Shown here piece by piece: positions 32,432 through 43,150 of a stretch of 64,000 bases of DNA. This stretch comes from Aurantimonas sp. 22II-16-19i (GTDB taxonomy: Bacteria; Pseudomonadota; Alphaproteobacteria; Rhizobiales; Rhizobiaceae): the NCBI RefSeq assembly GCF_002088275.1, contig NZ_AQQS01000001.1:489012-553011 (forward strand), in the 5' to 3' direction. Below the pieces are notes generated by a model. It made no database searches, was not told where the DNA came from, and saw only the letters and a list, made by a program, of their open reading frames with translations. Positions within the stretch are counted from its first letter, which is position 1, and every line of letters starts with the position of its first letter. The translations under genes and the position numbers were made by a program.

Positions 32432-34437
32432 CAGTTCGCTCCCCCGAGCATCATCCAGGTGACCAGCGCGGCAACGCCGATCAGCATCGCGAATGCGTAG
32501 TGATAGAGATATCCGCTCTGGAGCCGCACGACCCGGCCGGTGACATCGATGACGCGGGCCGAGACCCCGTCCGGGCCGAGCCCGTCGATCACCCGCCCGT
32601 CACCGGTCTTCCAGAGGAAGCGGCCGAGCCACTGCGCCGGCCGGACGAACAGGAAGTCGTAGAGTTCGTCGAAGTACCACTTGTTCAGGAGGAACTGGTA
32701 GAGGCCCCGGTTGCGCTGGGCGGTCTCCTTGGGAAGGTTCGGCCGTGCGATGTAGAACATGTAGGCGGTGACGAAACCGACAGCCATGCAGATCGTCGGC
32801 AGGAAGGCGATCCAGAACGAGATCTCGTGCATGTCGTGGAGCACGTGGTTCTCGGCGCCGGTGTAGATCGCGGCATGCCAGAACTCGTCATAGCCCTCCC
32901 CGATGAAGGCGCCCTCGAAGACGATCCCCGCGAACAGCGCGCCGGCGGCCAGCACGAAGAGCGGGACCAGCATGACCAGCGGCGACTCGTGGATGTGGTG
33001 CATGACGTCGGCGGAGGCCCGCGGCTTGCCGTGGAACGTCATGAAGATCAGCCGCCACGAATAGAAGCTCGTCAGCGCCGCCGCGATCACCGTCATGCCC
33101 CAGCCGTAGAGGGCGAAGGAATTGTGGCCGACGAAGGCCGCCTCGATGATCGCGTCCTTCGAGTAGTAGCCGGCGGTGAAGGGAAAGCCGGTCAGAGCGA
33201 GCGTGCCGATCACCATCATCCAGTAGGTCTTGGGGATGTGGGTCCTGAGGCCGCCCATGCGGCGCATGTCCTGCTCGTCGGAGACGGCGTGGATCACCGA
33301 ACCGGCGCCGAGGAACAAGAGCGCCTTGAAGAAGGCGTGGGTGAAGAGGTGGAAGATCGCCGGCCCGTAGGCCCCGACGCCGAGCGCGACGAACATGTAG
33401 CCGAGCTGCGAGCAGGTCGAGTAGGCGATGACGCGCTTGATGTCGTTCTGGACGAGACCGACGGTCGCCGCAAAGAAGGCGGTCGTCGCGCCGATGAAGG
33501 TGACGAAGGTCAACGCCGAGGAGGATAGCTCGAACAGCGGCGACATGCGGGCCAGCATAAAGACGCCGGCGGTGACCATGGTCGCGGCATGGATGAGCGC
33601 CGAGACCGGGGTCGGGCCCTCCATGGCGTCGGGGAGCCAGGTGTGCAGGCCGAGCTGGGCAGACTTGCCCATCGCGCCCATGAAGAGCAGCAGGCAGACC
33701 GCGGTCAGTGCGCCGCCCATGGTCAGCGCATAGCCGGCGAAGTTGAGGACGACGTCGCCCGCACCATGGGTCGCGGCCTCGGCGCCGGCTGCGGCGGCAT
33801 CATGACCGCCGAGGGTCGCGGCGACGTCCGCGGCGCCGGCGAAGATCGTGTCGAAGTTCACCGAGCCGAACAGCGCGAAGACGCCGAAGATGCCGAGGGC
33901 GAAGCCGAAGTCGCCGACCCGGTTGACGACGAAGGCCTTCATCGCCGCGGCGTTGGCCGAGGGCTTCTTGTACCAGAAGCCGATCAGGAGATAGGACGCG
34001 AGGCCGACGCCTTCCCAGCCGAAGAACATCTGCACAAGGTTGTTCGACGTCACCAGCATCAGCATGGCGAAGGTGAACAGCGAGAGATAGGCGAAGAACC
34101 GCGGCCGGTGCGGGTCGTGGTGCATGTAGCCGATCGAATAGACGTGCACCAGGCAGGAGACGGTGTTGACGACGACGAGCATGACCAGGGTCAGGCGGTC
34201 GATCCTGAGCGACCAGGACACGTCGAGCCCGCCCGACTGCATCCATTGCAGCAGCGGCACGCGAACCGTCTCGCCCTCGCCGAAGCCGAAGGAGATAAAG
34301 GCGATCCAGGACAGGACCGCAGCGGCCACCATGAAACCCGACAGCGTGTATTCGCAGGCCTTCGCCCCGATCGACTTGCCGAACAGCCCGGCAAGGAGGA
34401 AGCCCGCGAGCGGCAGGAGGACGATGATCGTGTACAC
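32431..34437 (-). CDS. nuoL: NADH-quinone oxidoreductase subunit L
   Basis: This 668-residue distal pump subunit includes the characteristic long amphipathic C-terminal helix that runs along NuoM and Nuo[21 protein letters not shown] and the Lys/His residues of the half-channels are visible. A His/Ala/Gly-rich loop at about 200-225 is not usual core sequence but is tolerated in the family. It starts 5 bases after nuoK. Confidence 0.98.
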   Translation of the reverse strand: MYTIIVLLPLAGFLLAGLFGKSIGAKACEYTLSGFMVAAAVLSWIAFISFGFGEGETVRVPLLQWMQSGGLDVSWSLRIDRLTLVMLVVVNTVSCLVHVYSIGYMHHDPHRPRFFAYLSLFTFAMLMLVTSNNLVQMFFGWEGVGLASYLLIGFWYKKPSANAAAMKAFVVNRVGDFGFALGIFGVFALFGSVNFDTIFAGAADVAATLGGHDAAAAGAEAATHGAGDVVLNFAGYALTMGGALTAVCLLLFMGAMGKSAQLGLHTWLPDAMEGPTPVSALIHAATMVTAGVFMLARMSPLFELSSSALTFVTFIGATTAFFAATVGLVQNDIKRVIAYSTCSQLGYMFVALGVGAYGPAIFHLFTHAFFKALLFLGAGSVIHAVSDEQDMRRMGGLRTHIPKTYWMMVIGTLALTGFPFTAGYYSKDAIIEAAFVGHNSFALYGWGMTVIAAALTSFYSWRLIFMTFHGKPRASADVMHHIHESPLVMLVPLFVLAAGALFAGIVFEGAFIGEGYDEFWHAAIYTGAENHVLHDMHEISFWIAFLPTICMAVGFVTAYMFYIARPNLPKETAQRNRGLYQFLLNKWYFDELYDFLFVRPAQWLGRFLWKTGDGRVIDGLGPDGVSARVIDVTGRVVRLQSGYLYHYAFAMLIGVAALVTWMMLGGAN

Positions 34438-34442
34438 CGCGA

Positions 34443-34751
34443 TCAGCCTTTCATCGTGTTGACGTCGTCGACGGCGATCGAGCCGCGATTGCGGAAGAAG
34501 ACGACCAGGATGGCGAGGCCGATGGCAGCCTCGGCCGCTGCGACCGTCAGGATGAACAGTGCGAAGACCTGGCCGACGAGGTCGTTGAGGAAGGCCGAGA
34601 ACGCCACCATGTTGAGGTTCACCGCGAGCAGGATCAGCTCCACCGACATCAGGATGGTGATGATGTTCTTGCGGTTCATGAATATGCCGAAGACCCCCGT
34701 GACGAAGAGGATCGCGGCGACTGTCAGGTAATGGCCGAGACCGATTTCCAT
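34443..34751 (-). CDS. nuoK: NADH-quinone oxidoreductase subunit K
   Basis: This 102-residue subunit has three helices. The conserved Glu residues in [12 protein letters not shown] and [10 protein letters not shown] form part of the E-channel linking quinone reduction to proton pumping. Length is standard. Confidence 0.98.
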   Translation of the reverse strand: MEIGLGHYLTVAAILFVTGVFGIFMNRKNIITILMSVELILLAVNLNMVAFSAFLNDLVGQVFALFILTVAAAEAAIGLAILVVFFRNRGSIAVDDVNTMKG

Positions 34752-34771
34752 GGTTTCCGGTTCCTTGTCGC

Positions 34772-35389
34772 TCAGATGCCCCGGCCGCTCTCGACCTTGC
34801 GGATCTCGATGGCTGTGGAGGGATTTCTCGCCACCTGCGCGGCGATGGACTGCCGCTTCAGGCCTTCCTTGTGGCGCAGCGTCAGGACGATCGCCCCGAC
34901 CATCGCGACGAAGAGGATCAGCCCGGCCAGCTGAAAGAAGAGAATGTAGCGGGTGTAGAGGACGCCGCCGAGCGCCCGGATGTTGGACATCTCGTAGAGC
35001 GGCTGCATCGGCAGCGACGTCGACTGGGCGAGGTCGGGCTGATAGGCGCCGCCGGTGACGGCGATGACCAGCTCGGCGAGGAGCACGAGGCCGATGATCA
35101 GGCCGAAGGGCGCATATTTCAGCGCTCCCTTCTTCATCTGGCCGATGTCGAGATCGAGCATCATGACGACGAACAGGAACAGGATCGCCACGGCGCCGAC
35201 ATAGACGACGATGAGGATGAGCGCCAGGAACTCCGCCCCCGCCAAAAGGAACAGACCCGCCGCGGCGACGAAGGTGAGGATCAGGAACAGCACCGAGTGG
35301 ACCGGATTGCGCGCGAACACCACCATCAGCGCCGCACCGACCGCGATGAAGGCGAAGATATAGAAAAAGAATGCCTGAAGGCCGAGCAT
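34772..35389 (-). CDS. nuoJ: NADH-quinone oxidoreductase subunit J
   Basis: This 205-residue subunit has five predicted helices. The conserved segment [24 protein letters not shown] contains the pi-bulge helix that gates the E-channel. It lies 20 bases upstream of nuoK and 104 bases downstream of nuoI. Confidence 0.97.
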   Translation of the reverse strand: MLGLQAFFFYIFAFIAVGAALMVVFARNPVHSVLFLILTFVAAAGLFLLAGAEFLALILIVVYVGAVAILFLFVVMMLDLDIGQMKKGALKYAPFGLIIGLVLLAELVIAVTGGAYQPDLAQSTSLPMQPLYEMSNIRALGGVLYTRYILFFQLAGLILFVAMVGAIVLTLRHKEGLKRQSIAAQVARNPSTAIEIRKVESGRGI

Positions 35390-35493
35390 TCTCGGGCTCC
35401 CCTCATGTTCCGGTCCGCGGCGACGGCGCCGCTTCGCTTCTGCGTTTGCGGGCGACTCGCGGCCCGGTCTTCACTCGATGCGACGCCGCTCGA

Positions 35494-35985
35494 TTAGCGG
35501 TAGGGCGCGTCGAGCGCAATGTTGCGGGCCAGCTCGCGCTCCCAGCGATCGCCGTTGGCGAGCAGCTTGGCCTTGTCGTAGTAGAGTTCCTCGCGGGTCT
35601 CGGTCGCGAATTCGAAGTTCGGCCCCTCGACGATGGCGTCGACCGGGCAGGCCTCCTGGCAGAAGCCGCAATAGATGCACTTCACCATGTCGATGTCGTA
35701 ACGGATCGTGCGGCGCGTGCCGTCGTTGCGGCGCGGGCCGGCCTCGATGGTAATCGCCTGGGCCGGGCAAATCGCCTCGCAGAGCTTGCAGGCGATGCAG
35801 CGCTCCTGACCGTTGGGGTAGCGACGCAACGCGTGCTCGCCCCGGAAGCGCGGCGACGCCGGCCCCTTCTCGAAGGGATAGTTCACCGTCGCCTTCGGCT
35901 TGAAGAAGTAGCGCATGGACAGAACGAAGGCCTTCGCGAACTCCACCAGGAAGAGCGAACGCACGGTCTGGGCAATCTGGGACAT
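35494..35985 (-). CDS. nuoI: NADH-quinone oxidoreductase subunit I
   Basis: This 163-residue peripheral subunit carries two [4Fe-4S] clusters (N6a, N6b): [12 protein letters not shown] and [12 protein letters not shown] are both complete. It relays electrons to NuoB. It is preceded by the small two-helix membrane gene rather than directly by nuoH. Confidence 0.98.
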   Translation of the reverse strand: MSQIAQTVRSLFLVEFAKAFVLSMRYFFKPKATVNYPFEKGPASPRFRGEHALRRYPNGQERCIACKLCEAICPAQAITIEAGPRRNDGTRRTIRYDIDMVKCIYCGFCQEACPVDAIVEGPNFEFATETREELYYDKAKLLANGDRWERELARNIALDAPYR

Positions 35986-36009
35986 GGGCTCTGCCCTCCC
36001 CTTGTCGTC

Positions 36010-36222
36010 TCAGGGGGCGATGGTCTGGCCGACGAACCAGCCCATCACCGGAAAAAGAATGAGTTGCGAAACCCGGGCGACGTTCAGCGCCGTCTTCGCG
36101 CCGAGCCGTTCCGTCGGCCGCTCCCTCGCCATCCGCTCCATCACATAGCCGATGACGAAGAAGTCGAGGACGCCGACGGCAAGGCCGACGAGAGCACCGA
36201 GGAGACCCGGATCGAGGATCAT
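36010..36222 (-). CDS. Small two-helix membrane protein inside the nuo operon
   Basis: This 70-residue protein starts at an ATG that overlaps the nuoH stop by 4 bases (ATGA), so it is translationally coupled to nuoH; nuoI follows 24 bases on. It has a helix at about 7-28 ([21 protein letters not shown]), a basic loop ([16 protein letters not shown]) and a second helix at about 51-67 ([13 protein letters not shown]). It is not one of the 14 core subunits. I do not recognise a family. Position and coupling suggest an accessory or assembly role at the NuoH/NuoI junction; this is inference. Confidence 0.75.
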   Translation of the reverse strand: MILDPGLLGALVGLAVGVLDFFVIGYVMERMARERPTERLGAKTALNVARVSQLILFPVMGWFVGQTIAP

Positions 36223-37271
36223 GCCGGGCCGGCCCAGCCGGTCAGCTGCAGCACGAAGGCGACGATCACCACCATGCCCAGCGACAGCGGCAGGAAGACC
36301 TTCCAGCCGAGGCGCATCAGCTGGTCGTAGCGGTAGCGCGGCACGAAGGCCTTGACCATCGCGAACATGAAGAAGACCAGCGCGACCTTCGCCAGGAACC
36401 AGATGGCGCCCGGCACCCAGGTGAAGGGTGCGAAGTCGAAGGGCGGCAGCCAGCCCCCGAGGAACAGGATCGTCGTCAGGCAGCACATCAGGGTGATGGC
36501 CGCGTATTCGCCGAGCATGAACATCATGTACGGCGTCGAGCCGTACTCGACCATGAAGCCCGCGACCAGCTCGGATTCGGCCTCAGGCAGGTCGAAGGGC
36601 GGCCGGTTCGTCTCGGCGAGCGCCGAGATGAAGAAGATGATGAACATCGGGAACAGGCTGAGCCAGTGCCAGTCGAGGAACGAGTTCGGCAGGCCGACCA
36701 TGGTGCCGAGACCGGCCGACTGGGCGATCACGATGTCGGTGAGGTTGAGCGACCCGACGCAGAGCAGGACGGTCACGATGACGAAGCCGATGGAGACCTC
36801 GTAGGAGACCATCTGCGCGGCAGACCGCAACGCGCCGAGGAAGGCGTATTTCGAATTCGACGCCCAGCCGCCCATGATGACGCCATAGACCTCCAGCGAC
36901 GAGATCGCGAAGACGTAGAGGATGCCGATGTTGATGTCGGCGATCACCCAGCCATTGGCCACCGGCACCACGGCGAAGGTCGCCAGCGCCAGCGTCACCG
37001 CCACCAGCGGCGCGAGGAGGAAGACGAACTTGTCCGAGCTCGCCGGGATGACCGGTTCCTTCAGGACGAACTTCAACAGGTCGGCGAAGGACTGGAACAA
37101 TCCCCACGGCCCGACGACGTTGGGGCCACGCCGCAGCTGCACGGCCGCCCAGATCTTGCGGTCGGCGAGCAGGATGTAGGCTATCAGCACGAGCAGGACG
37201 ACCAGGAACAGGACGCTCTGGCCGAGGATGATCAGGCCCGGCCAGACATAGAGGGAGAAGAAGTCCGTCAC
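36219..37271 (-). CDS. nuoH: NADH-quinone oxidoreductase subunit H
   Basis: This 350-residue subunit has eight helices and forms the quinone-binding chamber with NuoB and NuoD. Conserved loops include [22 protein letters not shown] and [21 protein letters not shown], with the E-rich loop. It starts 12 bases after nuoG and overlaps the following small gene by 4 bases. Confidence 0.98.
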   Translation of the reverse strand: MTDFFSLYVWPGLIILGQSVLFLVVLLVLIAYILLADRKIWAAVQLRRGPNVVGPWGLFQSFADLLKFVLKEPVIPASSDKFVFLLAPLVAVTLALATFAVVPVANGWVIADINIGILYVFAISSLEVYGVIMGGWASNSKYAFLGALRSAAQMVSYEVSIGFVIVTVLLCVGSLNLTDIVIAQSAGLGTMVGLPNSFLDWHWLSLFPMFIIFFISALAETNRPPFDLPEAESELVAGFMVEYGSTPYMMFMLGEYAAITLMCCLTTILFLGGWLPPFDFAPFTWVPGAIWFLAKVALVFFMFAMVKAFVPRYRYDQLMRLGWKVFLPLSLGMVVIVAFVLQLTGWAGPA

Positions 37272-37283
37272 GGTTGCCGGTCC

Positions 37284-39359
37284 TTATTCCGCTGCTTGGA
37301 GTTTTTCGCCGCTGGCGAGGCGCGAACATTCGGCCATCACCTTGGACGCCCGGGCGATCGGATTGGTGAGGTAGAAGTCGCCGAGCTTCGAGCCGAGCCG
37401 GGCGTCGCCGAGAGCAGCGGCCCGATCGGCCAGGGCCGAGATCGCATCGTGAGACGCCGGCACGATCCGGTCACTGCGCATTTCAGGATGCGACTGATAC
37501 AGCGCCCGCTGCAGTGCGGCAAGCGAGTCGAAGGGCAGCGTACGACCGAGAACCGCCGAGAGCGCCCGAATGATCGCCCAGTCCTCGCGCGCGTCGCCCG
37601 GAGGGAACGCTGCCCGAGAGGTCATCTGCGCCCTGCCCTCCAGATTGACGAAGGTGCCATCCTTCTCGGTGTAGGCCGCGCCAGGCAGGATCACGTCGGC
37701 GCGGTGGGCGCCGCGATCGCCGTGGGTGCCGACATAGACGACGAAGGGCCCGGGGACGATTTCGGCCTCGTCGGCCCCGAGGTTGAACAGGAGGTCGACA
37801 CCACCGGAGGCCATTTCGGCGAAGGTCCTGCCGCCCTCGCCCGGCGTGAAGCCGATGTCGAGGCCGCCGACCCGCGAGGCGGCGGTGTGGAGGACGTTGA
37901 AGCCGTTCCATCCGTCGGCGATGGCACCGATCTCGCGGGCGAGAGCCGCGGCAGCCGCGAGCACAGCCGAACCGTTCTCGCCGGAAATCGCGCCGGAGCC
38001 GACGATGATCATCGGCCGGGCGGCGTTCTTCAGCGCGTCGAAGAAGCCCTGGCTCGCCCGGGCGACATCCGAGAGCGTGTCGGTGCCGGCGCCGAGATAG
38101 GTGGTGTCGTAGCGCAGGTCGACATTGTCGCCGATGACGCCGATCGGGAAGCCGCCGAGCCGCCAGCGCTTGCGGATGCGGGCGTTGAGGACGGCCGCCT
38201 CGAAGCGCGGATTGGCGCCGATGATCAGGAGCGCGTCGGCATCCTCGATGCCGGCGATGGTGGTGTTGAAGAGATAGCTGCCGCGCCCGTTCGCAGGATC
38301 GAGCATGGCGCCGTCCTGGCGGCAGTCGATCGAGGTCGAGCCGAGGCCAGCCAACAGCTGCTTCAGCGCATACATCTCCTCGACGGCGGCGAGATCGCCG
38401 GCAACCGCGCCGATCTTCTCGGGCGCAGTCTGGTCGACCTTCGCCTTGATCGCGGCGAAGGCCTCCTGCCACGTCGCCGGCTGCAGCTTGCCGTTGCGGC
38501 GCACATAGGGGCGATCGAGGCGCTGGGTGCGCAGCCCGTCCCAGACGAAGCGGGTCTTGTCGGAGATCCACTCCTCGTTCACCGCCTCGTTGACCCGCGG
38601 CAGGATGCGCAGCACCTCGCGGCCGCGCGTGTCGACGCGGATCGCCGAACCGACCGCGTCCATGACGTCGATCGTCTGGGTCTTGGTCAGCTCCCACGGA
38701 CGGGCCTGGAAGGCATAGGGGCGCGAGGTCAGGGCGCCGACCGGGCAGAGGTCGATGACGTTGCCCTGCAGCTCCGAGGTCATCGCCTGCTCGAGGAAGG
38801 TGGTGATCTCGGCATCTTCGCCGCGGCCGACCAGGCCGAGCTCGGAAATGCCGGCGACCTCGGTGGTGAAGCGGACGCAGCGCGTGCAGTGGATGCAGCG
38901 CGTCATGATCGTCTTGACCAGCGGGCCGATATACTTGTCCTCGACGGCGCGCTTGCTCTCCCGGTAGCGAGACGAGTCGACGCCATAGGCCATCGCCTGG
39001 TCCTGCAGGTCGCACTCGCCGCCCTGGTCGCAGATCGGGCAGTCGAGCGGATGGTTGATCAGCAGGAATTCCATCACGCCCTCGCGGGCCTTCTTGACCA
39101 TCGGCGTGTTGGTGAAGACTTCCGGCAGCTGGCCCTCCGGCCCGGGCCGCAGATCGCGCACGCCCATGGCGCAGGAGGCGGCGGGCTTGGGCGGTCCGCC
39201 CTTCACCTCGATCAGGCACATCCGGCAGTTGCCGGCGATCGACAGCCGCTCGTGGAAACAGAACCGCGGAATCTCGGCGCCGGCCTCCTCGCACGCCTGC
39301 AAGAGCGTGTAGTGATCCGGAACCTCGATCTCGTTTCCGTCGACTTTCAGCTTCGTCAT
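37284..39359 (-). CDS. nuoG: NADH-quinone oxidoreductase subunit G
   Basis: This 691-residue iron-sulfur subunit has an N-terminal ferredoxin-like [2Fe-2S] site ([15 protein letters not shown]), the His-Cys3 cluster motif ([18 protein letters not shown]) and a [4Fe-4S] set ([10 protein letters not shown], then [12 protein letters not shown]). A molybdopterin-oxidoreductase-like domain that has lost its cofactor follows. It lies between the coiled-coil gene and nuoH. Confidence 0.98.
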   Translation of the reverse strand: MTKLKVDGNEIEVPDHYTLLQACEEAGAEIPRFCFHERLSIAGNCRMCLIEVKGGPPKPAASCAMGVRDLRPGPEGQLPEVFTNTPMVKKAREGVMEFLLINHPLDCPICDQGGECDLQDQAMAYGVDSSRYRESKRAVEDKYIGPLVKTIMTRCIHCTRCVRFTTEVAGISELGLVGRGEDAEITTFLEQAMTSELQGNVIDLCPVGALTSRPYAFQARPWELTKTQTIDVMDAVGSAIRVDTRGREVLRILPRVNEAVNEEWISDKTRFVWDGLRTQRLDRPYVRRNGKLQPATWQEAFAAIKAKVDQTAPEKIGAVAGDLAAVEEMYALKQLLAGLGSTSIDCRQDGAMLDPANGRGSYLFNTTIAGIEDADALLIIGANPRFEAAVLNARIRKRWRLGGFPIGVIGDNVDLRYDTTYLGAGTDTLSDVARASQGFFDALKNAARPMIIVGSGAISGENGSAVLAAAAALAREIGAIADGWNGFNVLHTAASRVGGLDIGFTPGEGGRTFAEMASGGVDLLFNLGADEAEIVPGPFVVYVGTHGDRGAHRADVILPGAAYTEKDGTFVNLEGRAQMTSRAAFPPGDAREDWAIIRALSAVLGRTLPFDSLAALQRALYQSHPEMRSDRIVPASHDAISALADRAAALGDARLGSKLGDFYLTNPIARASKVMAECSRLASGEKLQAAE

Positions 39360-39361
39360 CG

Positions 39362-39613
39362 TCAGACTTTCTCTTCCAGACGGGAGACGCGCTCTTCCAG
39401 CGTCTTCAACCGCTCCGCCACCGTGTCGTGGCGGACGTTTGCATGCACGGCAGCGCCGGCGACCGTGTAGAGCGTCTCATGGACTTCTTCGAGCCGCTGG
39501 TCGACGCGGTCGAACCGCTCGCTGTGCTTGGAAAGCGTCGATTTGACCTCGCCAATATCAGCTCGGATCTCCCGCAGGAGCTGAAGCACCAGATTGTCCG
39601 GCTCGTCCGCCAT
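39362..39613 (-). CDS. Small coiled-coil protein between nuoF and nuoG
   Basis: This 83-residue protein is helical throughout. It has heptad-like segments [38 protein letters not shown] and [17 protein letters not shown]. It has no cysteine, signal or membrane segment. It starts 12 bases after the nuoF stop and ends 2 bases before nuoG, so it is an in-operon gene. Similar short MADEP...-type coiled-coil proteins occur in rhizobial genomes, often as toxin-antitoxin-adjacent or unnamed genes. No function is assigned. Confidence 0.7.
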   Translation of the reverse strand: MADEPDNLVLQLLREIRADIGEVKSTLSKHSERFDRVDQRLEEVHETLYTVAGAAVHANVRHDTVAERLKTLEERVSRLEEKV

Positions 39614-39624
39614 TGCTCCCGCCC

Positions 39625-40932
39625 CTACTCCGCCGCCTCGAGCACCGGCCTGACCTGATGCGCGTTGTGCGAGTATTCGTCGATGCGGCGCTCGATCTCC
39701 GCGCGGAAATGCCGCACCAGCCCCTGGATCGGCCAAGCCGCCGCGTCGCCGAGGGCGCAGATCGTGTGGCCCTCGACCTGCTTGGTCACGTCGAGCAGCA
39801 TGTCGATCTCGCGCTTCTGGGCGTGGCCGGTGGCCATGCGCTCCATGACACGCCACATCCACCCCGTTCCCTCGCGGCAGGGAGTGCACTGGCCGCAGCT
39901 CTCGTGCTTGTAGAAATAGGAGATGCGAGCGATCGCCTTCACGATGTCGGTGGACTTGTCCATGACGATGACGGCAGCCGTGCCGAGCGAGGTCTTGATC
40001 TCGCGCAGGCCGTCGAAGTCCATCGGCGCGTCGATGATGTCGGCGCCGGGCACCAGCGGCACCGAGGAGCCGCCGGGAATGACCGCAAGGAGATTGTCCC
40101 AGCCGCCGCGCACGCCGCCGCAGTGCTTCTCGATCAGTTCGCGGAACGGAATGCCCATCGCCTCTTCGACGGTGCAGGGCCGCTCGACATGGCCGGAGAT
40201 GCAGAACAACTTGGTGCCGGTGTTGTTCTGGCGGCCGATGCCGGCGAACCAGGAGCCGCCGCGCCGAAGGATCGTCGGGGCGACGGCGATCGACTCGACG
40301 TTGTTGACCGTCGTCGGGCAGCCGTAGAGGCCGACATTCGCCGGGAACGGCGGCTTCAGCCGCGGCTGGCCCTTCTTGCCCTCGAGGCTTTCGAGCAGCG
40401 CGGTTTCCTCGCCGCAGATGTAGGCGCCGGCGCCGTGGTGGACGATGATGTCATAGTCCCAGCCGCACTTGTTGTCCTTGCCGAGATAGCCCTCTTCGTA
40501 GCACTCGTCGATCGCCCGCTGCAGCGCCTGGCGCTCGCGGACATATTCACCGCGCACATAGATGTAGCAGGTGTGCGCCAGCATCGAGAAACCGGCGATG
40601 ATGCAGCCCTCGATCAGCGTGAACGGGTCGTTGCGCATGATCTCCCGGTCCTTGCAGGTCCCGGGTTCGGATTCGTCGGCATTGATGACGAGATAATGCG
40701 GCCTCTCGCCGACTTCCTTCGGCATGAACGACCATTTCAGGCCCGTCGGGAAGCCCGCGCCACCGCGCCCGCGCAGGCCCGAGGACTTCATCTCGTTGAT
40801 GATCCAGTCGCGGCCCTTGCCGATGATGTCGGCGGTGCCGTCGAAATGGCCGCGCTTCAGCGCCGCATCGAGGCTCTTGTCGCGCAGGCCGTAGATGTTG
40901 GTGAAGATCCGGTCCTTGTCCTGGAGCATCAC
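39625..40932 (-). CDS. nuoF: NADH-quinone oxidoreductase subunit F
   Basis: This 435-residue subunit binds NADH, FMN and the N3 [4Fe-4S] cluster. [13 protein letters not shown] and [15 protein letters not shown] form the nucleotide sites. [11 protein letters not shown] plus a later Cys in HTICALGD bind the cluster. It overlaps the end of nuoE by 4 bases. Confidence 0.98.
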   Translation of the reverse strand: MMLQDKDRIFTNIYGLRDKSLDAALKRGHFDGTADIIGKGRDWIINEMKSSGLRGRGGAGFPTGLKWSFMPKEVGERPHYLVINADESEPGTCKDREIMRNDPFTLIEGCIIAGFSMLAHTCYIYVRGEYVRERQALQRAIDECYEEGYLGKDNKCGWDYDIIVHHGAGAYICGEETALLESLEGKKGQPRLKPPFPANVGLYGCPTTVNNVESIAVAPTILRRGGSWFAGIGRQNNTGTKLFCISGHVERPCTVEEAMGIPFRELIEKHCGGVRGGWDNLLAVIPGGSSVPLVPGADIIDAPMDFDGLREIKTSLGTAAVIVMDKSTDIVKAIARISYFYKHESCGQCTPCREGTGWMWRVMERMATGHAQKREIDMLLDVTKQVEGHTICALGDAAAWPIQGLVRHFRAEIERRIDEYSHNAHQVRPVLEAAE

Positions 40933-42425
40933 GCCTCTCCCTCACCCTTGCCCGAGCTTGCGCCCGACCCGGCCTGCAGATCCTTCGCCTGCTGGATCCA
41001 CTCTTCGCGGACGGCCCGGCCCCGGAAGTTCAGATAGTCGTCGATCCAGATCAGCTCGGTCTCGCGCCACTCTGCGATCTGCCAGAAATGATAGATGCCG
41101 AGTTCGTTCAGCCTCGCCTCGATCACCGGCCCGATGCCGCGGATCTTCTGCAGCTCGTCCTTCTCGCCCCGGGGCGCCGAAAGGAGGTCGGCCGGCTTGT
41201 CGCCTGGCCGGCTATCGGGCTTGCCCGGCTCCGCGGCACTCTCGAAGTGATCGGCATGCGCCGGGCCGGGCGTGACGTCGGACGTCTCCGTCCGTCTGCC
41301 CTCGATCTCGGTAACACCAACCTGGTCGGTGTTGGCGCGGTCGTAATCCTTGCCTTCGGACAGATCCAGCGCCGCACCGGCGGTTCGATCGTCGGGCACG
41401 AGCCGCACGTCCGGCACGACCGCTTCGGTCGCCGCCGCTTCCTTGTGCCGCATCGTCCCGTCCGTGTTCGCCTCGGCGCCAGACGAGGCGTCGGCCGCTT
41501 GGCCCACCTCGGCGGCATCGCGCTCGGCCTCGCCGGTCCCGCCCTGACGGGTACCGCCGGTCTGCCCGGCCGCGGGAACGTGCGCTTCGGTCGTCAGCTC
41601 GTCGCCCTCGTCGCGCTCGCCGGCCGCGACGGTCTCGTTGCCCTGGGCCTTTCCGGGCGCAGCGATCGTCGGATCCGTCTCGGCGGCAGCCGTGTCGGGG
41701 CGGCCTGCGTCGGACGGCGGGGTCGAAGCCGCACCGGCACCCGCGCCCTGGGGCGCGGCACCATTGGCGGGGCCGTGGCCGGACTCCCGCCGCTGCGTCT
41801 CGATGATGTCGTCGTAGTCGCCGGTCAGCGTCGTCAGACCGCCGAGCGGCGCCGACAGATGCCGGCCGTTCTGCGGGCCGGGCCGAAGCTCGTCGCCGCG
41901 CCCTGCCTCGAACAGATCGATGATCGCCTCGAGCCGCTCCGGCGTCAGATCCTCATAGGTGTCCTGGAACACCATCACCATCGGCGCGTTGACGCAGGCA
42001 CCGAGGCACTCGACCTCTTCCCAGGACAGCGTCCCCGCCTCGTTGCGATGGAACGGCTGGGCATGGATCTTCTTGCGGCAGACCGCCTTCAGATCCTCCG
42101 CGCCGCGCAGCATGCAGGGCGTGGTGCCGCAGACCTGCACATGCGCCCGGGTGCCGACCGGGTTCAGCTGGAACTGCGTATAGAAGGTCGCGACCTCCAG
42201 CACGCGGATCAGCGGCATCTCGAGCATGTCAGCGACGTGCTCGATGGCGGCCTTGGTCACCCAGCCGTCCTGATCCTGCGCCCGCATGAGCAGCGGGATG
42301 ACCGCCGACTGCTGGCGGCCTTCGGGATATTTCCGGATCGTCGCTTCAGCCCAAGCGGCGTTCTCTTCGGTAAACGCGAAACCGGCGGGTTGGACGGTTT
42401 CTTCCGCGAGACGTCTGACAGACAT
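40929..42425 (-). CDS. nuoE: NADH-quinone oxidoreductase subunit E with long C-terminal extension
   Basis: At 498 residues this is far longer than a plain NuoE (about 160-250). Residues 1-205 are the thioredoxin-like N1a [2Fe-2S] domain with C99, C104, C140 and C144. Residues about 210-420 are a low-complexity Ala/Gly/Asp/Glu-rich linker. Residues 424-485 form a folded segment ([19 protein letters not shown], then FWQIAEW) resembling a helix-hairpin-helix repeat of the kind fused to NuoE and ribosomal L21 in alphaproteobacteria. The linker has no obvious frameshift. It starts the nuoE-F block after a 124-base gap from the Uma2 gene. Confidence 0.95.
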   Translation of the reverse strand: MSVRRLAEETVQPAGFAFTEENAAWAEATIRKYPEGRQQSAVIPLLMRAQDQDGWVTKAAIEHVADMLEMPLIRVLEVATFYTQFQLNPVGTRAHVQVCGTTPCMLRGAEDLKAVCRKKIHAQPFHRNEAGTLSWEEVECLGACVNAPMVMVFQDTYEDLTPERLEAIIDLFEAGRGDELRPGPQNGRHLSAPLGGLTTLTGDYDDIIETQRRESGHGPANGAAPQGAGAGAASTPPSDAGRPDTAAAETDPTIAAPGKAQGNETVAAGERDEGDELTTEAHVPAAGQTGGTRQGGTGEAERDAAEVGQAADASSGAEANTDGTMRHKEAAATEAVVPDVRLVPDDRTAGAALDLSEGKDYDRANTDQVGVTEIEGRRTETSDVTPGPAHADHFESAAEPGKPDSRPGDKPADLLSAPRGEKDELQKIRGIGPVIEARLNELGIYHFWQIAEWRETELIWIDDYLNFRGRAVREEWIQQAKDLQAGSGASSGKGEGEA

Positions 42426-42549
42426 CGGACCTCGATCTTAGAGCGATTCAACACGCGATGTTGCGGCGCGTTCTATCACAAGACGGACAAAAGGCCAGTG
42501 GCCGATGGCCGCGGTTCGGGATTGGCGCCCATGCCGCAAAAGCAGGGGT

Positions 42550-43110
42550 TCAGCCGGTGAAAAAAGCCTCGACGGACACCGAAATGCCGGGAGGCGAGAG
42601 GTCGATCGTCGCATCCCTCCCGATGATCCGGGTGGTGATCTCGTTCGGAACCGCAGAGCGATGCTGGTGGAGCACCCTCCCCTCGCCGGGGAACAGGATC
42701 AGGTAGTGCTGGACCGATTCCAGCGAGAAGTAGTCGAGCGTCTTCTTCAGATCCGGGCTCTGCCCGGAAGCGACCTCGACGATCACCACGGGGTTTTCCG
42801 CCACGATGCCGTTGGGGTCGTACGGGCCGCAATGGATCAGCGCATCCGGCTCGCGAAGTGTGGTCTCGTCGATCCGCACGCTGACGCCGTCGACGAAGGC
42901 TTGGCAATCGCTCTTCCCAGCCCTTTTCAAAGCGGCCTTGAGAGCGACGACCACGGCAAACTTCGTCTCTGCGTGGATGATCCTCTCGGACTGCATCCGC
43001 GCGAGCCTGCCGTCGACCAGTTCGTAGCGTTCCCCCTCCGGCAGGTTTTGCGACCAGACCAGAAAATCGTCCACGCTCATCGGGGCCGTCGGCAGGGCGT
43101 CGTTCTTCAT
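42550..43110 (-). CDS. Uma2 family (DUF820) nuclease-like protein
   Basis: This 186-residue protein has the PD-(D/E)xK-type fold of Uma2. SVDDFLVWSQNLPEGERYELVDGRL is the family N-terminus, EPDALI carries the catalytic Asp, and VVIVEVASG with the following SPDLKKTLDYFS carries the Glu and Lys. Uma2 genes are abundant in cyanobacteria and scattered elsewhere; their in vivo target is not established. Here the gene lies between nuoD and nuoE in the operon direction, with 40 bases to nuoD, so it is a likely insertion carried on the nuo transcript. Confidence 0.9.
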   Translation of the reverse strand: MKNDALPTAPMSVDDFLVWSQNLPEGERYELVDGRLARMQSERIIHAETKFAVVVALKAALKRAGKSDCQAFVDGVSVRIDETTLREPDALIHCGPYDPNGIVAENPVVIVEVASGQSPDLKKTLDYFSLESVQHYLILFPGEGRVLHQHRSAVPNEITTRIIGRDATIDLSPPGISVSVEAFFTG

Positions 43111-43150
43111 GACCCTAGTCTAGCATTCCTGGGGGCCAAGGCCCACAAAT

